A stretch of DNA of 24,408 nt from CAZQEZ01 sp964592475 (GCA_964592475.1 CAZQEZ010000064.1:1-24408); one strand, 5' to 3'. Positions 6,951 through 15,046 are shown, numbered from the stretch's first letter. Made by a program: numbers and translations. Notes: generated from the sequence alone by a model not told the origin.

Positions 6951-7934
6951 ATGATGAATATTTTTCATAACACAAATACAGATCCTTACTGGAACTTAGC
7001 CGCTGAAGAGTATTTACTTAAAAATTTTGCAGAAGATTTTTTTGTGCTCTGGCGCAACGAACCAGCCATAATCATTGGCAGACATCAAAATGCAAATGCT
7101 GAAATAAATATTGAGCATGTAAAACAAAAAGGAATAAAAGTGGTGCGTAGGATAACAGGAGGAGGTGCGGTTTTTCATGATTTGGGCAACATCAATTTTA
7201 CATTTATTCAAGGCGGGGAAAATCCTAAAGCAATTGATTTTGATCGCTACACCCAACCCATTGTAAATGTACTGCAAAAGCTTGGAATAAATGCTTCCAT
7301 GGAAGGTAGAAATGATATTTGCATAGATGGGTCGAAAATATCCGGCAATGCTGAACATATTGAAAAAAATAGGTTACTGCATCACGGAACGCTACTTTTT
7401 TCATCTGATATGGTGGATCTAGGTAGTGCTTTAAAAGTGCATCCCGCCAAATATCAGGACAAAGCTATTCAATCGGTTCGCAAAAGAGTAGCCAATATAA
7501 GCGATCATTTGGAGCACAAACTTACTGTGGAGCAATTTATTGATACTGTGCTGGACGAGATAAGTCTAGAATTTCCGCAAAGTCAATCTTTCGAATTTGG
7601 TCAAAAAGATAATGAACAAATTGCGGCACTGGTAAAAGACAAATATCACACCTGGGAATGGACTTTTGGTAAATCGCCTAATTATAATTTTGAACAAAGT
7701 GCCAAAACCCCGGGAGGCGTGGTAGAATTTAAAATGCAGGTAAGCCAGGGAATTATTGAGAACTTAAAAATATATGGCGACTTTTTTAGTGCTTTAAATG
7801 TAGAAGATGTAGAAAACTTACTTAAAGGTGTGCCACACGATGAAAAAGCCATTCGTGAAAAACTGGAAACAATAAAGGTAAATGATTACTTCAATAATAT
7901 AACTCCAGAAGACCTGGTACCTATCATGTTTTAA
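6951..7934 (+). CDS. lplA: lipoate-protein ligase A
   Basis: LplA activates free lipoate with ATP to lipoyl-AMP and transfers it to the lysine of lipoyl domains (pyruvate and 2-oxoglutarate dehydrogenases, GcvH). The 327-residue protein carries the family signatures: N-terminal NTDPYWNLAAEEYLL, the RRITGGGAVFHDLGN loop at residues 66-80, and the adenylate-binding lysine K129 in DGSKISGNA, followed by LLHHGTLLFSSDM. Residues from about 245 onward (KSPNYNFEQ...) form the C-terminal accessory domain of the bacterial/mammalian-type enzyme, so it is full length. Start: two adjacent methionines, either plausible. Its TAA overlaps the stop of the convergent glycosyltransferase gene. Confidence 0.93.
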   Translation: MMNIFHNTNTDPYWNLAAEEYLLKNFAEDFFVLWRNEPAIIIGRHQNANAEINIEHVKQKGIKVVRRITGGGAVFHDLGNINFTFIQGGENPKAIDFDRYTQPIVNVLQKLGINASMEGRNDICIDGSKISGNAEHIEKNRLLHHGTLLFSSDMVDLGSALKVHPAKYQDKAIQSVRKRVANISDHLEHKLTVEQFIDTVLDEISLEFPQSQSFEFGQKDNEQIAALVKDKYHTWEWTFGKSPNYNFEQSAKTPGGVVEFKMQVSQGIIENLKIYGDFFSALNVEDVENLLKGVPHDEKAIREKLETIKVNDYFNNITPEDLVPIMF

Positions 7935-9028
7935 TCAAAATGCGTAAGCTCATGTAAAAACATATCATCGGCTTTACCAAGCCAGGCATGGTAAGCCTCG
8001 TAATTACCTACATGCAGAGGCAGGTACTCCAAAAATCGTGATATATTGAAATAGCTGTCAGAAATACCAGCTAAGGCATTTTGGGCATCCAAAGCATTGC
8101 AAGATTGTTCATATTGCCCGCTCACTGGTATCATCAAAACAGGCTTACGCAAATAGAGTGCCTCGCAGGTAGATTCGAAACCTGCCGTAGTTATAAGGCC
8201 TTTGCAGCCGCGCATGTATTCCAAAAACTTTTTATCATCAAGCCTATGAAAAACCAGGTTGGGGTGATAATAATAATCAATCGGGGCTGACTTTCTATCC
8301 CAGAAAACATGCAGTTTTACCTCCTGGTTTTTATCGTGCCAGTCCATTATTTCTTCAGCATAGCCATCATTTACCATATAGCCTAGCAGGTAATCTCCAT
8401 CTTCTGCTTTCAGCGTGTACACATCTTTGCGCAAAAGTGGGGGCACTACCACTGTTTTCCCAATTTTTGCCGGATGATATTCGCAGAAGGACAAGGCCAG
8501 ATGTTTCGCTGCACGGGTAGCATTTAACCTATTATTATTTTTGTACAAAAATTTATCAATTGGCTTGCCGGTAGCAAAAGGAAAATTTGGATGATTGGCT
8601 AAAAATTGGTGACCAATTACTACATATTTAGCTTTAGGTCTAAAAAACATAGAATAATAACCACCCAAAAAATCGTAAAAATTTATGATAACATCTGGTT
8701 TTAGCTCTTTTACCTTTTTATCTATTATGCGCAAGCTTTTAATATACCTGCGCAAAAATTTGGCATTATAGGCAATGGAGGCCATTAGTTTTACTGATTT
8801 ATTCTGGCTGTCAGTAACAAAATTAGGGCTTTGCAAAGGCTCAATGGGAGCTTTTATCCTGTTGAAAAAAAAATCAGGAATTTTACGTCGGTTACTACTA
8901 CCTATGAAAACTTGTACCACTTCGTGACCTGCACCGGTAAGTAATTCGAAGAGTGTAATGGCCTGAGTCATATGACCTCTGCCTTCACCTTGTACTATAA
9001 AAAGATAACGTAGCTTATTTGATGCCAT
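7931..9028 (-). CDS. GT-B glycosyltransferase (UGT/MurG-like)
   Basis: This 365-residue protein has the two-domain GT-B layout. The N-terminal glycine-rich start FIVQGEGRGHMTQAITLFEL resembles MurG and the Glyco_trans_1_3/UGT-like group. The C-terminal nucleotide-sugar site is visible in GLITTAGFESTCEALYLRKP followed by VLMIPVSGQYEQSCNA, where the glutamate of FES and the QYEQ stretch are expected to contact the sugar nucleotide. Donor and acceptor are unknown. It starts 1 bp after the stop of the LpxH-like phosphoesterase gene, so the two are almost certainly co-translated, which suggests a lipid or cell-envelope glycoconjugate substrate. It ends with a 4-bp overlap of stop codons with lplA on the other strand. 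Confidence 0.85.
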   Translation of the reverse strand: MASNKLRYLFIVQGEGRGHMTQAITLFELLTGAGHEVVQVFIGSSNRRKIPDFFFNRIKAPIEPLQSPNFVTDSQNKSVKLMASIAYNAKFLRRYIKSLRIIDKKVKELKPDVIINFYDFLGGYYSMFFRPKAKYVVIGHQFLANHPNFPFATGKPIDKFLYKNNNRLNATRAAKHLALSFCEYHPAKIGKTVVVPPLLRKDVYTLKAEDGDYLLGYMVNDGYAEEIMDWHDKNQEVKLHVFWDRKSAPIDYYYHPNLVFHRLDDKKFLEYMRGCKGLITTAGFESTCEALYLRKPVLMIPVSGQYEQSCNALDAQNALAGISDSYFNISRFLEYLPLHVGNYEAYHAWLGKADDMFLHELTHFD

Positions 9029-9029
9029 A

Positions 9030-9845
9030 TTATTGGTTTGATGCTTTAAAGTATCGCTTCAAATTTATGATATCATTTTGTTTTTTAGTTATTTTATCTG
9101 CTACTCGATTCACTTTAGGTGTTTCACTGTAATAAATCAGGTTCCAATCACCTTCATAATCTTCTACCAAAGCACTCAATGAATCAATCCAATCACCTGA
9201 ATTTAAATATTGGAGTTCATCAATTTCTTTTATAGCCGCTACATGAGAATGACCACAAATAACCCCCTGGCAATTATGTATTTTCGCAACTTTGACCAAT
9301 TGCTTTTCAAAATCTGTGATGTAATCCAGGGTATTTTGAAGTTTTAATTTAAGAATAGTAGACAAGGAATGACCATTGCTTGGAAAATAACTGCCTAGTG
9401 TTTTACTTAACCACAGCGCCGGTTGGTAGCCTGCTTTGCCCATTTTGGTGAGCCAATGAAAATATTTGGAAATAATATCATAGAAATCTCCATGTACAAT
9501 ATAGTAATGTTTGTTGCCAGATTGGTAAACCAGGTCTTTTACTATCTGAAAATTTTTGGTTTGATAATCCTTCAGGTATTGGAAGTCAGCATCATGATTC
9601 CCTAAAACTATCGTGATTTTGGTATTATTATCTTTTATTACTTTAAGCAACCGATTGTATAGCCGAATATGCTTTTTATTTAAAAATCCTTTTTTCTTGA
9701 AATAGTGACGATCAATAATGTCTCCGTTAAGAATTAGATTGTCGCATTTGTATTGTTTCAAGAAATTATTCAACTCCTTGGAGCGAGAGCTCTTTGACCC
9801 TAAATGAAGATCTGAAATTACTATGGTACGAAATTGATTATTCAC
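9030..9845 (-). CDS. LpxH-like metallophosphoesterase (UDP-2,3-diacylglucosamine diphosphatase family)
   Basis: A calcineurin-type metallophosphoesterase of 271 residues. The metal-binding motifs are complete: SDLHLG (residues 11-16), NGDIID (40-45), GNHDAD (82-87), VHGDFYD, and GHSHVA near residue 198. Family layout and length match COG2908, which includes LpxH, the enzyme that hydrolyses UDP-2,3-diacylglucosamine in lipid A synthesis. The opening SDLHLGSKSSRSKEL and the pairing with a glycosyltransferase are more typical of a paralogous group, so another nucleotide-linked lipid is possible, and I do not give it the symbol lpxH. It is the first gene of a two-gene minus-strand operon with the glycosyltransferase (1-bp gap). 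Confidence 0.82.
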   Translation of the reverse strand: MNNQFRTIVISDLHLGSKSSRSKELNNFLKQYKCDNLILNGDIIDRHYFKKKGFLNKKHIRLYNRLLKVIKDNNTKITIVLGNHDADFQYLKDYQTKNFQIVKDLVYQSGNKHYYIVHGDFYDIISKYFHWLTKMGKAGYQPALWLSKTLGSYFPSNGHSLSTILKLKLQNTLDYITDFEKQLVKVAKIHNCQGVICGHSHVAAIKEIDELQYLNSGDWIDSLSALVEDYEGDWNLIYYSETPKVNRVADKITKKQNDIINLKRYFKASNQ

Positions 9846-9964
9846 AATGATGCTAAGTTTAATTTGCTAAATTGAACAATTTAAAGGAAACTATGAATAA
9901 TTCAATTTTAAGGATTTGCTAAATATTTTTTGATAAAATACTGATTTACTTAACAATCAATTAA

Positions 9965-9997
9965 TATAAGAAAAAAGCGGTGTTGCTTTTCCTTATA
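9965..9997 (-). terminator. hairpin downstream of the CDF transporter gene
   Basis: An interrupted stem pairs TATAAG (9965-9970) with CTTATA (9992-9997) and AAAAGC (9973-9978) with GCTTTT (9985-9990) around a GGTGTT loop. It lies about 70 bp beyond the stop of the minus-strand CDF gene and has T-rich flanks. It is plausible as that operon's terminator. Confidence 0.45.
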
Positions 9998-10067
9998 TTT
10001 TATTTCCTCTTTAATCCTATTCGCTATTTGTTAAATGAAGGGATTTTCGGTCAGTTTCACAGCGCAT

Positions 10068-10952
10068 TTATTTATTATCATTGAGTTGTTTCAAGGGCTC
10101 CATGTGAATAGTAGCGTGCATCTCCAATTCTTTTAATATCCTGTTTTCTAAAAGTGTGGCTATTTCATGAGCTTTTTCCAAAGTCATATCAGGGGGTAAT
10201 TTTATATGAAATGTTATTTCTTTATGATCACCATAAACATGTAAATGTGTATGATGTAAATGCAATTCCCTGGAAAAAGTTTCTTCAGATATTTGATTAA
10301 GTTTTTGAATCGTTTCCTTACCGGGCTTTTCTCCCAGAAATTTGTGAATGGCATCACGTAATATTTCATAGGTGGCATAGGCCAGCATCACACTAATCAA
10401 AATACCTAAAGCACCATCTATCCACCACCATCTTCCGCCCAACAGTATTCCTATAAGCACTATTATTGATGACAACGCATCAGAACGATGATGCCATCCA
10501 TCGGCCCTGAGAGAATCGGAATTGGCTTTTTTTGCTACATAGAATGAATATTGAGCCATTATTTCTTTTACCACGATAGAGGTAATAATGGCTAATTTGG
10601 CTATTGAGCCATAGTTAACTACCTGATGCGATTGTAATTGCTGTATCGATTCAATAAAGAAGTTTATAGCAATAAGGCCTAGCATTACTCCTATAATAAT
10701 AGAAGATATGAGTTCTGCTCGGCCATGACCAAAAGGATGCTCACTATCGGCGGGTATGGAAGACCATTTAATTCCAATAACCACAATAGCTGAGCTCGCC
10801 GAATCGGACAATGTATGCCAGGCATCCACTATAATAGCCACAGAATTGGTAACTATGCCAGCCCAATATTTAAAAATGAATAAAATAAAGTTTAAAACAA
10901 TGGACAACCAGGCAGCTGTGATGGCATTCAGTTGAGGCTTTATTTTCCTCAT
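10068..10952 (-). CDS. cation diffusion facilitator (CDF) transporter, zinc-type
   Basis: This encodes a 294-residue inner-membrane metal/proton antiporter of the CDF family with about six membrane helices. The transport-site pairs are H46-D50 in TM2 (DAWHTLSDSASS) and H154-D158 in TM5 (DGWHHRSDALSS); this HxxxD/HxxxD pattern is the one associated with Zn2+ (and Cd2+). The loop motif HPFGHGRAE lies at 72-80. The C-terminal cytoplasmic domain (from about residue 208) is present and histidine-rich (LHLHHTHLHVYGDHKEITFH), as expected for a regulatory metal-binding dimer domain. Efflux of zinc from the cytoplasm is the likely role. It follows the DUF1232 gene by 18 bp, in an apparent operon. Confidence 0.9.
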   Translation of the reverse strand: MRKIKPQLNAITAAWLSIVLNFILFIFKYWAGIVTNSVAIIVDAWHTLSDSASSAIVVIGIKWSSIPADSEHPFGHGRAELISSIIIGVMLGLIAINFFIESIQQLQSHQVVNYGSIAKLAIITSIVVKEIMAQYSFYVAKKANSDSLRADGWHHRSDALSSIIVLIGILLGGRWWWIDGALGILISVMLAYATYEILRDAIHKFLGEKPGKETIQKLNQISEETFSRELHLHHTHLHVYGDHKEITFHIKLPPDMTLEKAHEIATLLENRILKELEMHATIHMEPLKQLNDNK

Positions 10953-10970
10953 GCTTTATTCTTATAGCTT

Positions 10971-11360
10971 TTAGGTATTACTTGCTTCCCACTCGCTGTA
11001 TTGTTCAATATCTTCCTGTAGAGTAGAGAATATCCACATGATGATAGAAACATCATCTACCAGGCCACTCATAGGTATAAAATCAGGAATTAAATCTACC
11101 GGACTTACAAAATACACCAAGCCAGCTACTATTAAAAGTATTGATTTCCAGGGTAACTCTTTATATTCACCTTTCAATACAGCTCTTGTCATCCTTACAA
11201 AAGTGTTCACTTTACCAACAAAATCATTGTAAAGTTCTTGACGGCCTTCCACATCTTTTAATTTATCGATGGTATTGCCCAGTAAGCTCCTCAACTTGTT
11301 CGGATCGCTTGCTATATTTCTGGCTTTACTTTTAGCGGAATTAAAATCAAATTTTGCCAT
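10971..11360 (-). CDS. YkvA family (DUF1232) membrane protein
   Basis: The 129-residue protein holds the DUF1232 signature in its second half: SILLIVAGLVYFVSPVDLIP followed by DFIPMSGLVDDVSIIMWIF, with the conserved SPxDLIPDFIP and DD motif. The N-terminal half is a charged helical region (KSKARNIASDPNKLRSLLGN). The function of the family is not established; it is a small membrane-associated protein. It lies between the DUF7935-like gene (53 bp upstream) and the CDF gene (18 bp downstream) on the minus strand. Confidence 0.88.
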   Translation of the reverse strand: MAKFDFNSAKSKARNIASDPNKLRSLLGNTIDKLKDVEGRQELYNDFVGKVNTFVRMTRAVLKGEYKELPWKSILLIVAGLVYFVSPVDLIPDFIPMSGLVDDVSIIMWIFSTLQEDIEQYSEWEASNT

Positions 11361-11413
11361 AAAAAATTTATTTAGTAATTTGTATCAACTTAACAGTAAA
11401 ACTAAGATTTTGC

Positions 11414-11935
11414 TTAAAATAATTGCTGAATTTCAGCTTTTAGTTTAGCCTGGTCTTGTTCAATGGCGTTAAAGTCTTTTTCTGCCATCTTTTCAAACAA
11501 TCTTTTGGCCAGATCCAGACCTTTGGCATCCTCTTTCATTTCTGCACCAGTGGTATTAATTAAAGAGATATATTGTTCCAGGGTATTTTTAATAGACTCC
11601 CATAACTCATGACTCATGTACACCTGTTGTGAGAGATTGTGATTAAACTCTTCCCTTATTTCTCTTATCATCAATGTTTGAAATTCTTTGGAGGTAAATT
11701 GCTGCGTATTTAAGCGAGTAACGATATTTTCCGGAGATATCCTTTCTAAAAATAGACTGATTCTTTCATAAGCTTGTAAACGGATAGGCAAAACTGTTTC
11801 ATTGTTTTTCATTCGGCTTTCCAAAAGGTTTTTCTGAAACTCCTTTTTCAAAAAAGAATTGATAGTAAGATACATCGCGTATAGCACCAATGCGGCAGGA
11901 ATAAGTAATTTTGCAAACTCAATGGCCAAATCCAT
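11414..11935 (-). CDS. conserved membrane-anchored protein (DUF7935-like)
   Basis: A 173-residue protein with one N-terminal membrane segment (about residues 7-27, FAKLLIPAALVLYAMYLTIN), then a long helical cytoplasmic part. The stretch LPIRLQAYERISLFLERISP (about residues 49-68) is a pattern I associate with a Bacteroidota-specific family of unknown function (DUF7935); that name is from memory. The rest is charged and probably coiled coil. It heads the three-gene minus-strand run with the DUF1232 and CDF genes; a good -7 box lies about 40 bp upstream. No function is claimed. Confidence 0.75.
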   Translation of the reverse strand: MDLAIEFAKLLIPAALVLYAMYLTINSFLKKEFQKNLLESRMKNNETVLPIRLQAYERISLFLERISPENIVTRLNTQQFTSKEFQTLMIREIREEFNHNLSQQVYMSHELWESIKNTLEQYISLINTTGAEMKEDAKGLDLAKRLFEKMAEKDFNAIEQDQAKLKAEIQQLF

Positions 11936-11972
11936 AGTTAGTTAAAAGTTAGATTTAAATAATGATGGTGTT

Positions 11973-11980
11973 CAAATTTA
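11973..11980 (-). promoter_or_regulatory. -7 box (TAAATTTG) for the DUF7935-DUF1232-CDF run
   Basis: Read on the minus strand this is TAAATTTG, an exact match to the Bacteroidota -7 consensus TAnnTTTG, about 38 bp before the gene start. The -33 region at the expected distance is poor, so confidence is modest. Confidence 0.35.
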
Positions 11981-12020
11981 TAAATCTTTTGTTAGTTTAT
12001 CATAAGAGCACAGCAAAACA

Positions 12021-12317
12021 ATGGAAAATTCTTTACCGATAGAAATAACTGATAACGCCTGGGTGGAAATAAAAAACATCCTGGAGAAAAAGAATATCCC
12101 ACCAGAATATGGCTTACGTATAGGTATAAATGGTGCAGGTTGTGCCGGTATATCTTATGTACTGGGTTTTGATAAGCCTGGTGAAAATGATAAAAAATAC
12201 GTGGCTAATAATGTAGATATATTAATTGAAAAGAAACACCTGATGTATTTGCTGGGTATAAAATTAGATTTCTATGAAGGAAATGATGCCCGTGGTTTCA
12301 CTTTTCTTAAAGATTAA
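12021..12317 (+). CDS. IscA/HesB-like protein lacking the C-terminal CxC motif
   Basis: The 98-residue product matches A-type iron-sulfur carrier proteins: ITDNAWVEIKNILEKKNI at the start, LRIGINGAGCAGISYVLGFD (residues 31-50) with the first conserved cysteine (C40 in GAGCAG), and YLLGIKLDFYEGNDARGFTF at the end. Canonical IscA/ErpA/SufA continue for about ten more residues to a CGCG motif supplying two further iron/cluster ligands. Here the protein stops at GFTFLKD, and neither the next frame nor downstream DNA restores the cysteines. It therefore keeps one of the three ligand cysteines. It may be a Bacteroidota-specific variant with an altered role rather than a broken gene, since the rest is well conserved. 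It stands alone ahead of a terminator. Confidence 0.85.
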   Translation: MENSLPIEITDNAWVEIKNILEKKNIPPEYGLRIGINGAGCAGISYVLGFDKPGENDKKYVANNVDILIEKKHLMYLLGIKLDFYEGNDARGFTFLKD

Positions 12318-12338
12318 TTAATTGGACATATCCTAAGC

Positions 12339-12375
12339 GGGTAATAGGCTTAAGAATTAACCTTACCTATTTTTT
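12339..12375 (+). terminator. probable terminator after the IscA-like gene
   Basis: GGTAA plus GG (12340-12348, with a two-base bulge) pairs with CCTTACC (12361-12367), followed by TATTTTTTAA. It is imperfect, but correctly placed 20 bp after the stop. Confidence 0.45.
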
Positions 12376-12435
12376 AATTTAGACTTTTTACATTCAGTTA
12401 AATCCACGACTTTTGCAAGCTTAAAAAAACAGAAC

Positions 12436-12906
12436 ATGGCAACTAAAAACTTAAGCAATAGAAAAGGAGCGGTGAATGAGCAACTGAGTAATAAAACAAT
12501 TGCCATCATTGTATCAGAGTGGAATAGTGAAGTTACTGATTCATTATATGAAGGTTGCTATCAAACACTACTGTCTCATGGCATCGTTAAAGAAAATATC
12601 ATCAAAAAAATGGTGCCGGGGAGTTTTGAACTTACATTGGCGGCTCAATGGATGGCTCAGCAAGAAAAAATAGATGCTGTAGTTTGCCTGGGCTGTGTGA
12701 TTCAGGGCGAAACTCGCCATTTCGATTTCATTTGCCAATCGGTTGCTATAGGAATAAAAGATGTAGCCATGAAGTATAATAAGCCGGTAATTTTCGGGGT
12801 ACTTACTACCAATAACCAACAACAAGCTCTCGATAGGGCCGGTGGAAAACACGGTAATAAAGGGGATGAAGCTGCTTACTCAGCCATCAAAATGTTGGAT
12901 TTTTAG
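12436..12906 (+). CDS. ribH: 6,7-dimethyl-8-ribityllumazine synthase
   Basis: RibH condenses 5-amino-6-ribitylaminouracil with 3,4-dihydroxy-2-butanone 4-phosphate in the penultimate step of riboflavin synthesis. The 156-residue length is normal. Landmarks are VSEWN at 26-30 (aromatic substrate-stacking position, here W29), GSFEL at 62-66, GCVIQGETRHFDFI at 86-99 with the catalytic histidine H95, and GVLTTNNQQQALDRAGG followed by GNKG for phosphate binding. The N-terminal 18 residues precede the fold and are variable in the family. It is followed after 22 bp by the aspartate kinase gene, so the two are probably co-transcribed although they belong to different pathways. Confidence 0.95.
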   Translation: MATKNLSNRKGAVNEQLSNKTIAIIVSEWNSEVTDSLYEGCYQTLLSHGIVKENIIKKMVPGSFELTLAAQWMAQQEKIDAVVCLGCVIQGETRHFDFICQSVAIGIKDVAMKYNKPVIFGVLTTNNQQQALDRAGGKHGNKGDEAAYSAIKMLDF

Positions 12907-12928
12907 CAAATAGCAAAATAGTTTTCAA

Positions 12929-14260
12929 ATGATCGTAATGAAATTTGGCGGCACTTCTTTGGGTCAAGCCGAACGAATGAAAAAAGTAGCAGAGCTGGTA
13001 ATAAATGAAACTTCCTCTCGAAAAATAGTTGTATTGTCTGCTTTATCAGGCACTACTAATAATTTAGTGGCCATAGGTGAGTTGTTACACTCAGGTATTA
13101 AAGACGGGGCCACTAAACAAATCGAAAATCTTTACCAGCATTATCTTTCTTTTTATCAAGCGTTGCTAAGTCAAAAAGCTTATCAGGATAAAGCACTTTC
13201 AGTTATTGATCAGCATTTTGATTATTTGCGCCAACTTACCTCCCAGTCAACTTTCACTGAAGCAGATAATAAAACATTGCTTGCGCAAGGAGAATTGCTT
13301 TCTACTAATCTTTTTCATATTTACTTGCAAGAACGTAATGTTGCCTCGGTTTTTCTTTCTGCGCTTGATTTTATGGCATTGGATGAAAACAATGAACCAA
13401 AAGTAGAAAATTTACAAAAAGAACTCAATAATTTGCTGAACCTGGAAAGTGAAAATCAGCTATTCGTCACGCAAGGCTATATTTGCCTTAATGCCAATGG
13501 AGAATATAGCAACTTGAAAAGAGGGGGTAGTGATTATACTGCTACGCTTATAGGCGCCGCGTTGCAAGCTAAAGAAGTACAAATATGGACGGATATCAGT
13601 GGCATGCATAACAATGACCCCAGGGTTGTAGAAGATACCTATCCCATTGATGAATTGTCTTTCAATGAAGCTTCGGAGTTGGCTTATTTCGGTGCCAAGA
13701 TTTTGCACCCGTCGTCTATTTGGCCGGTGCAGCAATACAATGTGCCGGTAAGGCTTAAAAATACAATGGATCCGGAAGCAGTAGGCACATTTATCAGCGA
13801 TGAAGAAAAGACGGTAGATGTAAAAGCTATCGCCGCTAAAGATGAAATTACCGCTATAAAAATAAAATCGAGCCGAATGTTAATGGCCTATGGTTTTTTA
13901 AGAAAAATCTTTGAAGTATTTGAAAAGTATCGAACCCCTATTGATATGATCACTACTTCGGAAGTGGCTGTTTCATTAACAATTGATGAAGTGGGTTCTC
14001 TTAATAAAATAGTAGATGAATTGAAGCCTTTCGGGATGATCCATGTAGATAATGAACAAACCATTGTTTGTATCGTGGGCAACCTTGTGGTACAAAAAGA
14101 AGGCATTGTGCAACGAATATTTGAAGCCTTGCACGAAATTCCTATCCGAATGATATCTTATGGCGGTAGCAAATATAATATCTCATTGCTTATTGATACC
14201 AAGTATAAAAATGAAGTATTGAAAAGACTTAACCAAAAGCTTTTTATTGAAAGAAAATAA
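12929..14260 (+). CDS. lysC: aspartate kinase
   Basis: Aspartate kinase phosphorylates L-aspartate, the first step toward lysine, threonine, methionine and diaminopimelate. The 443-residue monofunctional protein (E. coli LysC has 449) begins with the nucleotide/aspartate-binding KFGGTSLGQ at residues 5-13, has KRGGSDYTATLIGAAL near residue 197, the WTDISGMHNNDPR stretch, and FGAKILHPSSIWPV. Two ACT domains occupy the C-terminal 150 residues (AIKIKSSRMLMAYGFLRKIF... and VCIVGNLVVQKEGIVQRIF), implying feedback control by an end product, as in class III-type lysine-sensitive enzymes. No homoserine dehydrogenase domain is fused. It is downstream of ribH in an apparent operon. The symbol is by family; other bacteria name paralogues thrA or metL. 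Confidence 0.94.
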   Translation: MIVMKFGGTSLGQAERMKKVAELVINETSSRKIVVLSALSGTTNNLVAIGELLHSGIKDGATKQIENLYQHYLSFYQALLSQKAYQDKALSVIDQHFDYLRQLTSQSTFTEADNKTLLAQGELLSTNLFHIYLQERNVASVFLSALDFMALDENNEPKVENLQKELNNLLNLESENQLFVTQGYICLNANGEYSNLKRGGSDYTATLIGAALQAKEVQIWTDISGMHNNDPRVVEDTYPIDELSFNEASELAYFGAKILHPSSIWPVQQYNVPVRLKNTMDPEAVGTFISDEEKTVDVKAIAAKDEITAIKIKSSRMLMAYGFLRKIFEVFEKYRTPIDMITTSEVAVSLTIDEVGSLNKIVDELKPFGMIHVDNEQTIVCIVGNLVVQKEGIVQRIFEALHEIPIRMISYGGSKYNISLLIDTKYKNEVLKRLNQKLFIERK

Positions 14261-14264
14261 TAAT

Positions 14265-14501
14265 AATATAAAACTGGAAGCTTCAGGTACTACTGCAGAT
14301 AGATTTGAAAAAATGCTGAATGCATATTCAAAAAAATTACACCTGCAACAATGGCAGATAGCATGAAATGGGTTGCCAGAAGATAAAGATCAATATGCTT
14401 TTCAGGTGAAAGATGAAAATACTAGAATTTATCTTTATTTTAATCCTAAAATTCTTTATTTAATCGATATGCTCTACTATCTGAAACAAAGAAGCGTCTA
14501 A
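14265..14501 (+). pseudogene. unidentified coding remnant interrupted by an in-frame TGA
   Basis: A frame open from 14265 to the stop at 14499-14501 is broken only by a TGA at 14364-14366. Before it reads ASGTTADRFEKMLNAYSKKL and then HLQQWQIA; after it reads NGLPEDKDQYAFQVKDENTR and IYLYFNPKILYL. The composition is protein-like, and restoring TGA to TGG gives a smooth QIAWNGLPED. There is no start codon with a leader, and its 3' end overlaps the DUF427 gene on the other strand. I cannot name the family. It may be the end of a gene lost downstream of aspartate kinase, or chance. Confidence 0.4.
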
Positions 14502-14870
14502 AGCTACATATCCTTTCAATTTGGCGGAATAATCGAAAGGATTAGTATATTCCCAAGCTACGTTTTCCAGTTGTTCATTTTCTAATCTCAAATGATAGTA
14601 GGTAGTATCTCCTTTTAAGGGACAATGACTACTTTTATCAGAAGCTTTTAGTATATTTTCGGGAAATGCTTCTTTAGGAAAATAGTAAACTGGATCATAG
14701 AGATCCATTCCAGCTTCTTGTAATTTTAAAGTTTTTCTACTTCTAATCAATATCTTGCTATCATAAGCTGCAGTTATTACTTTATCAAGCTCTTTAATAC
14801 GCATGAAATGCCGTGGCTCTTCAGGTCGGTGAATAGCATTTTTAATCAGGGTTATGTCTTTAGGATTCAT
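14460..14870 (-). CDS. DUF427 family protein
   Basis: The 136-residue protein matches DUF427 (PF04248): an N-terminal strand pair (VITAAYDSKILIRSRKTLKL), the segment DLYDPVYYFPKEAF, the family hallmark SSHCPLKGDTTYYHLRL at about residues 80-96, and the closing VAWEYTNPFDYSAKLKGYVA. Biochemical function is not established. The gene is single, on the minus strand; its 3' end overlaps the decayed frame downstream of aspartate kinase. Confidence 0.88.
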   Translation of the reverse strand: MNPKDITLIKNAIHRPEEPRHFMRIKELDKVITAAYDSKILIRSRKTLKLQEAGMDLYDPVYYFPKEAFPENILKASDKSSHCPLKGDTTYYHLRLENEQLENVAWEYTNPFDYSAKLKGYVALDASLFQIVEHID

Positions 14871-15046
14871 ATTGGCTAATATTTTTCTATTTGAATATTT
14901 TATGAAATGTACTTGATTCTCTATTTCTTTTCAGCCTGATAAACTAGTAAAATCTTTTTTGTAAATTGAGAAAAAAATTATCCCATTCATAATGGTTTGT
15001 AACTGATATATTCATTTATTATTAAAAAATGAACACTCAATAGTGA
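14871..15046. other. spacer with no recognised gene
   Basis: AT-rich DNA upstream of the DUF427 gene. A short CCATT/AATGG inverted repeat at about 14982-14994 is the only structure I see. The stretch from here to tatC otherwise holds a coding remnant and a small protein gene, listed separately. Confidence 0.4.

Noticed and set aside
12200..12440. An FMN riboswitch ahead of ribH.
   Set aside because: The leader is short and lacks the conserved RFN-element segments such as AGGGGCAG or a multi-stem arrangement; only a terminator-like hairpin is present.
12568..12852. A 94-codon minus-strand frame inside ribH.
   Set aside because: Antisense to a complete, conserved lumazine synthase; no family pattern.
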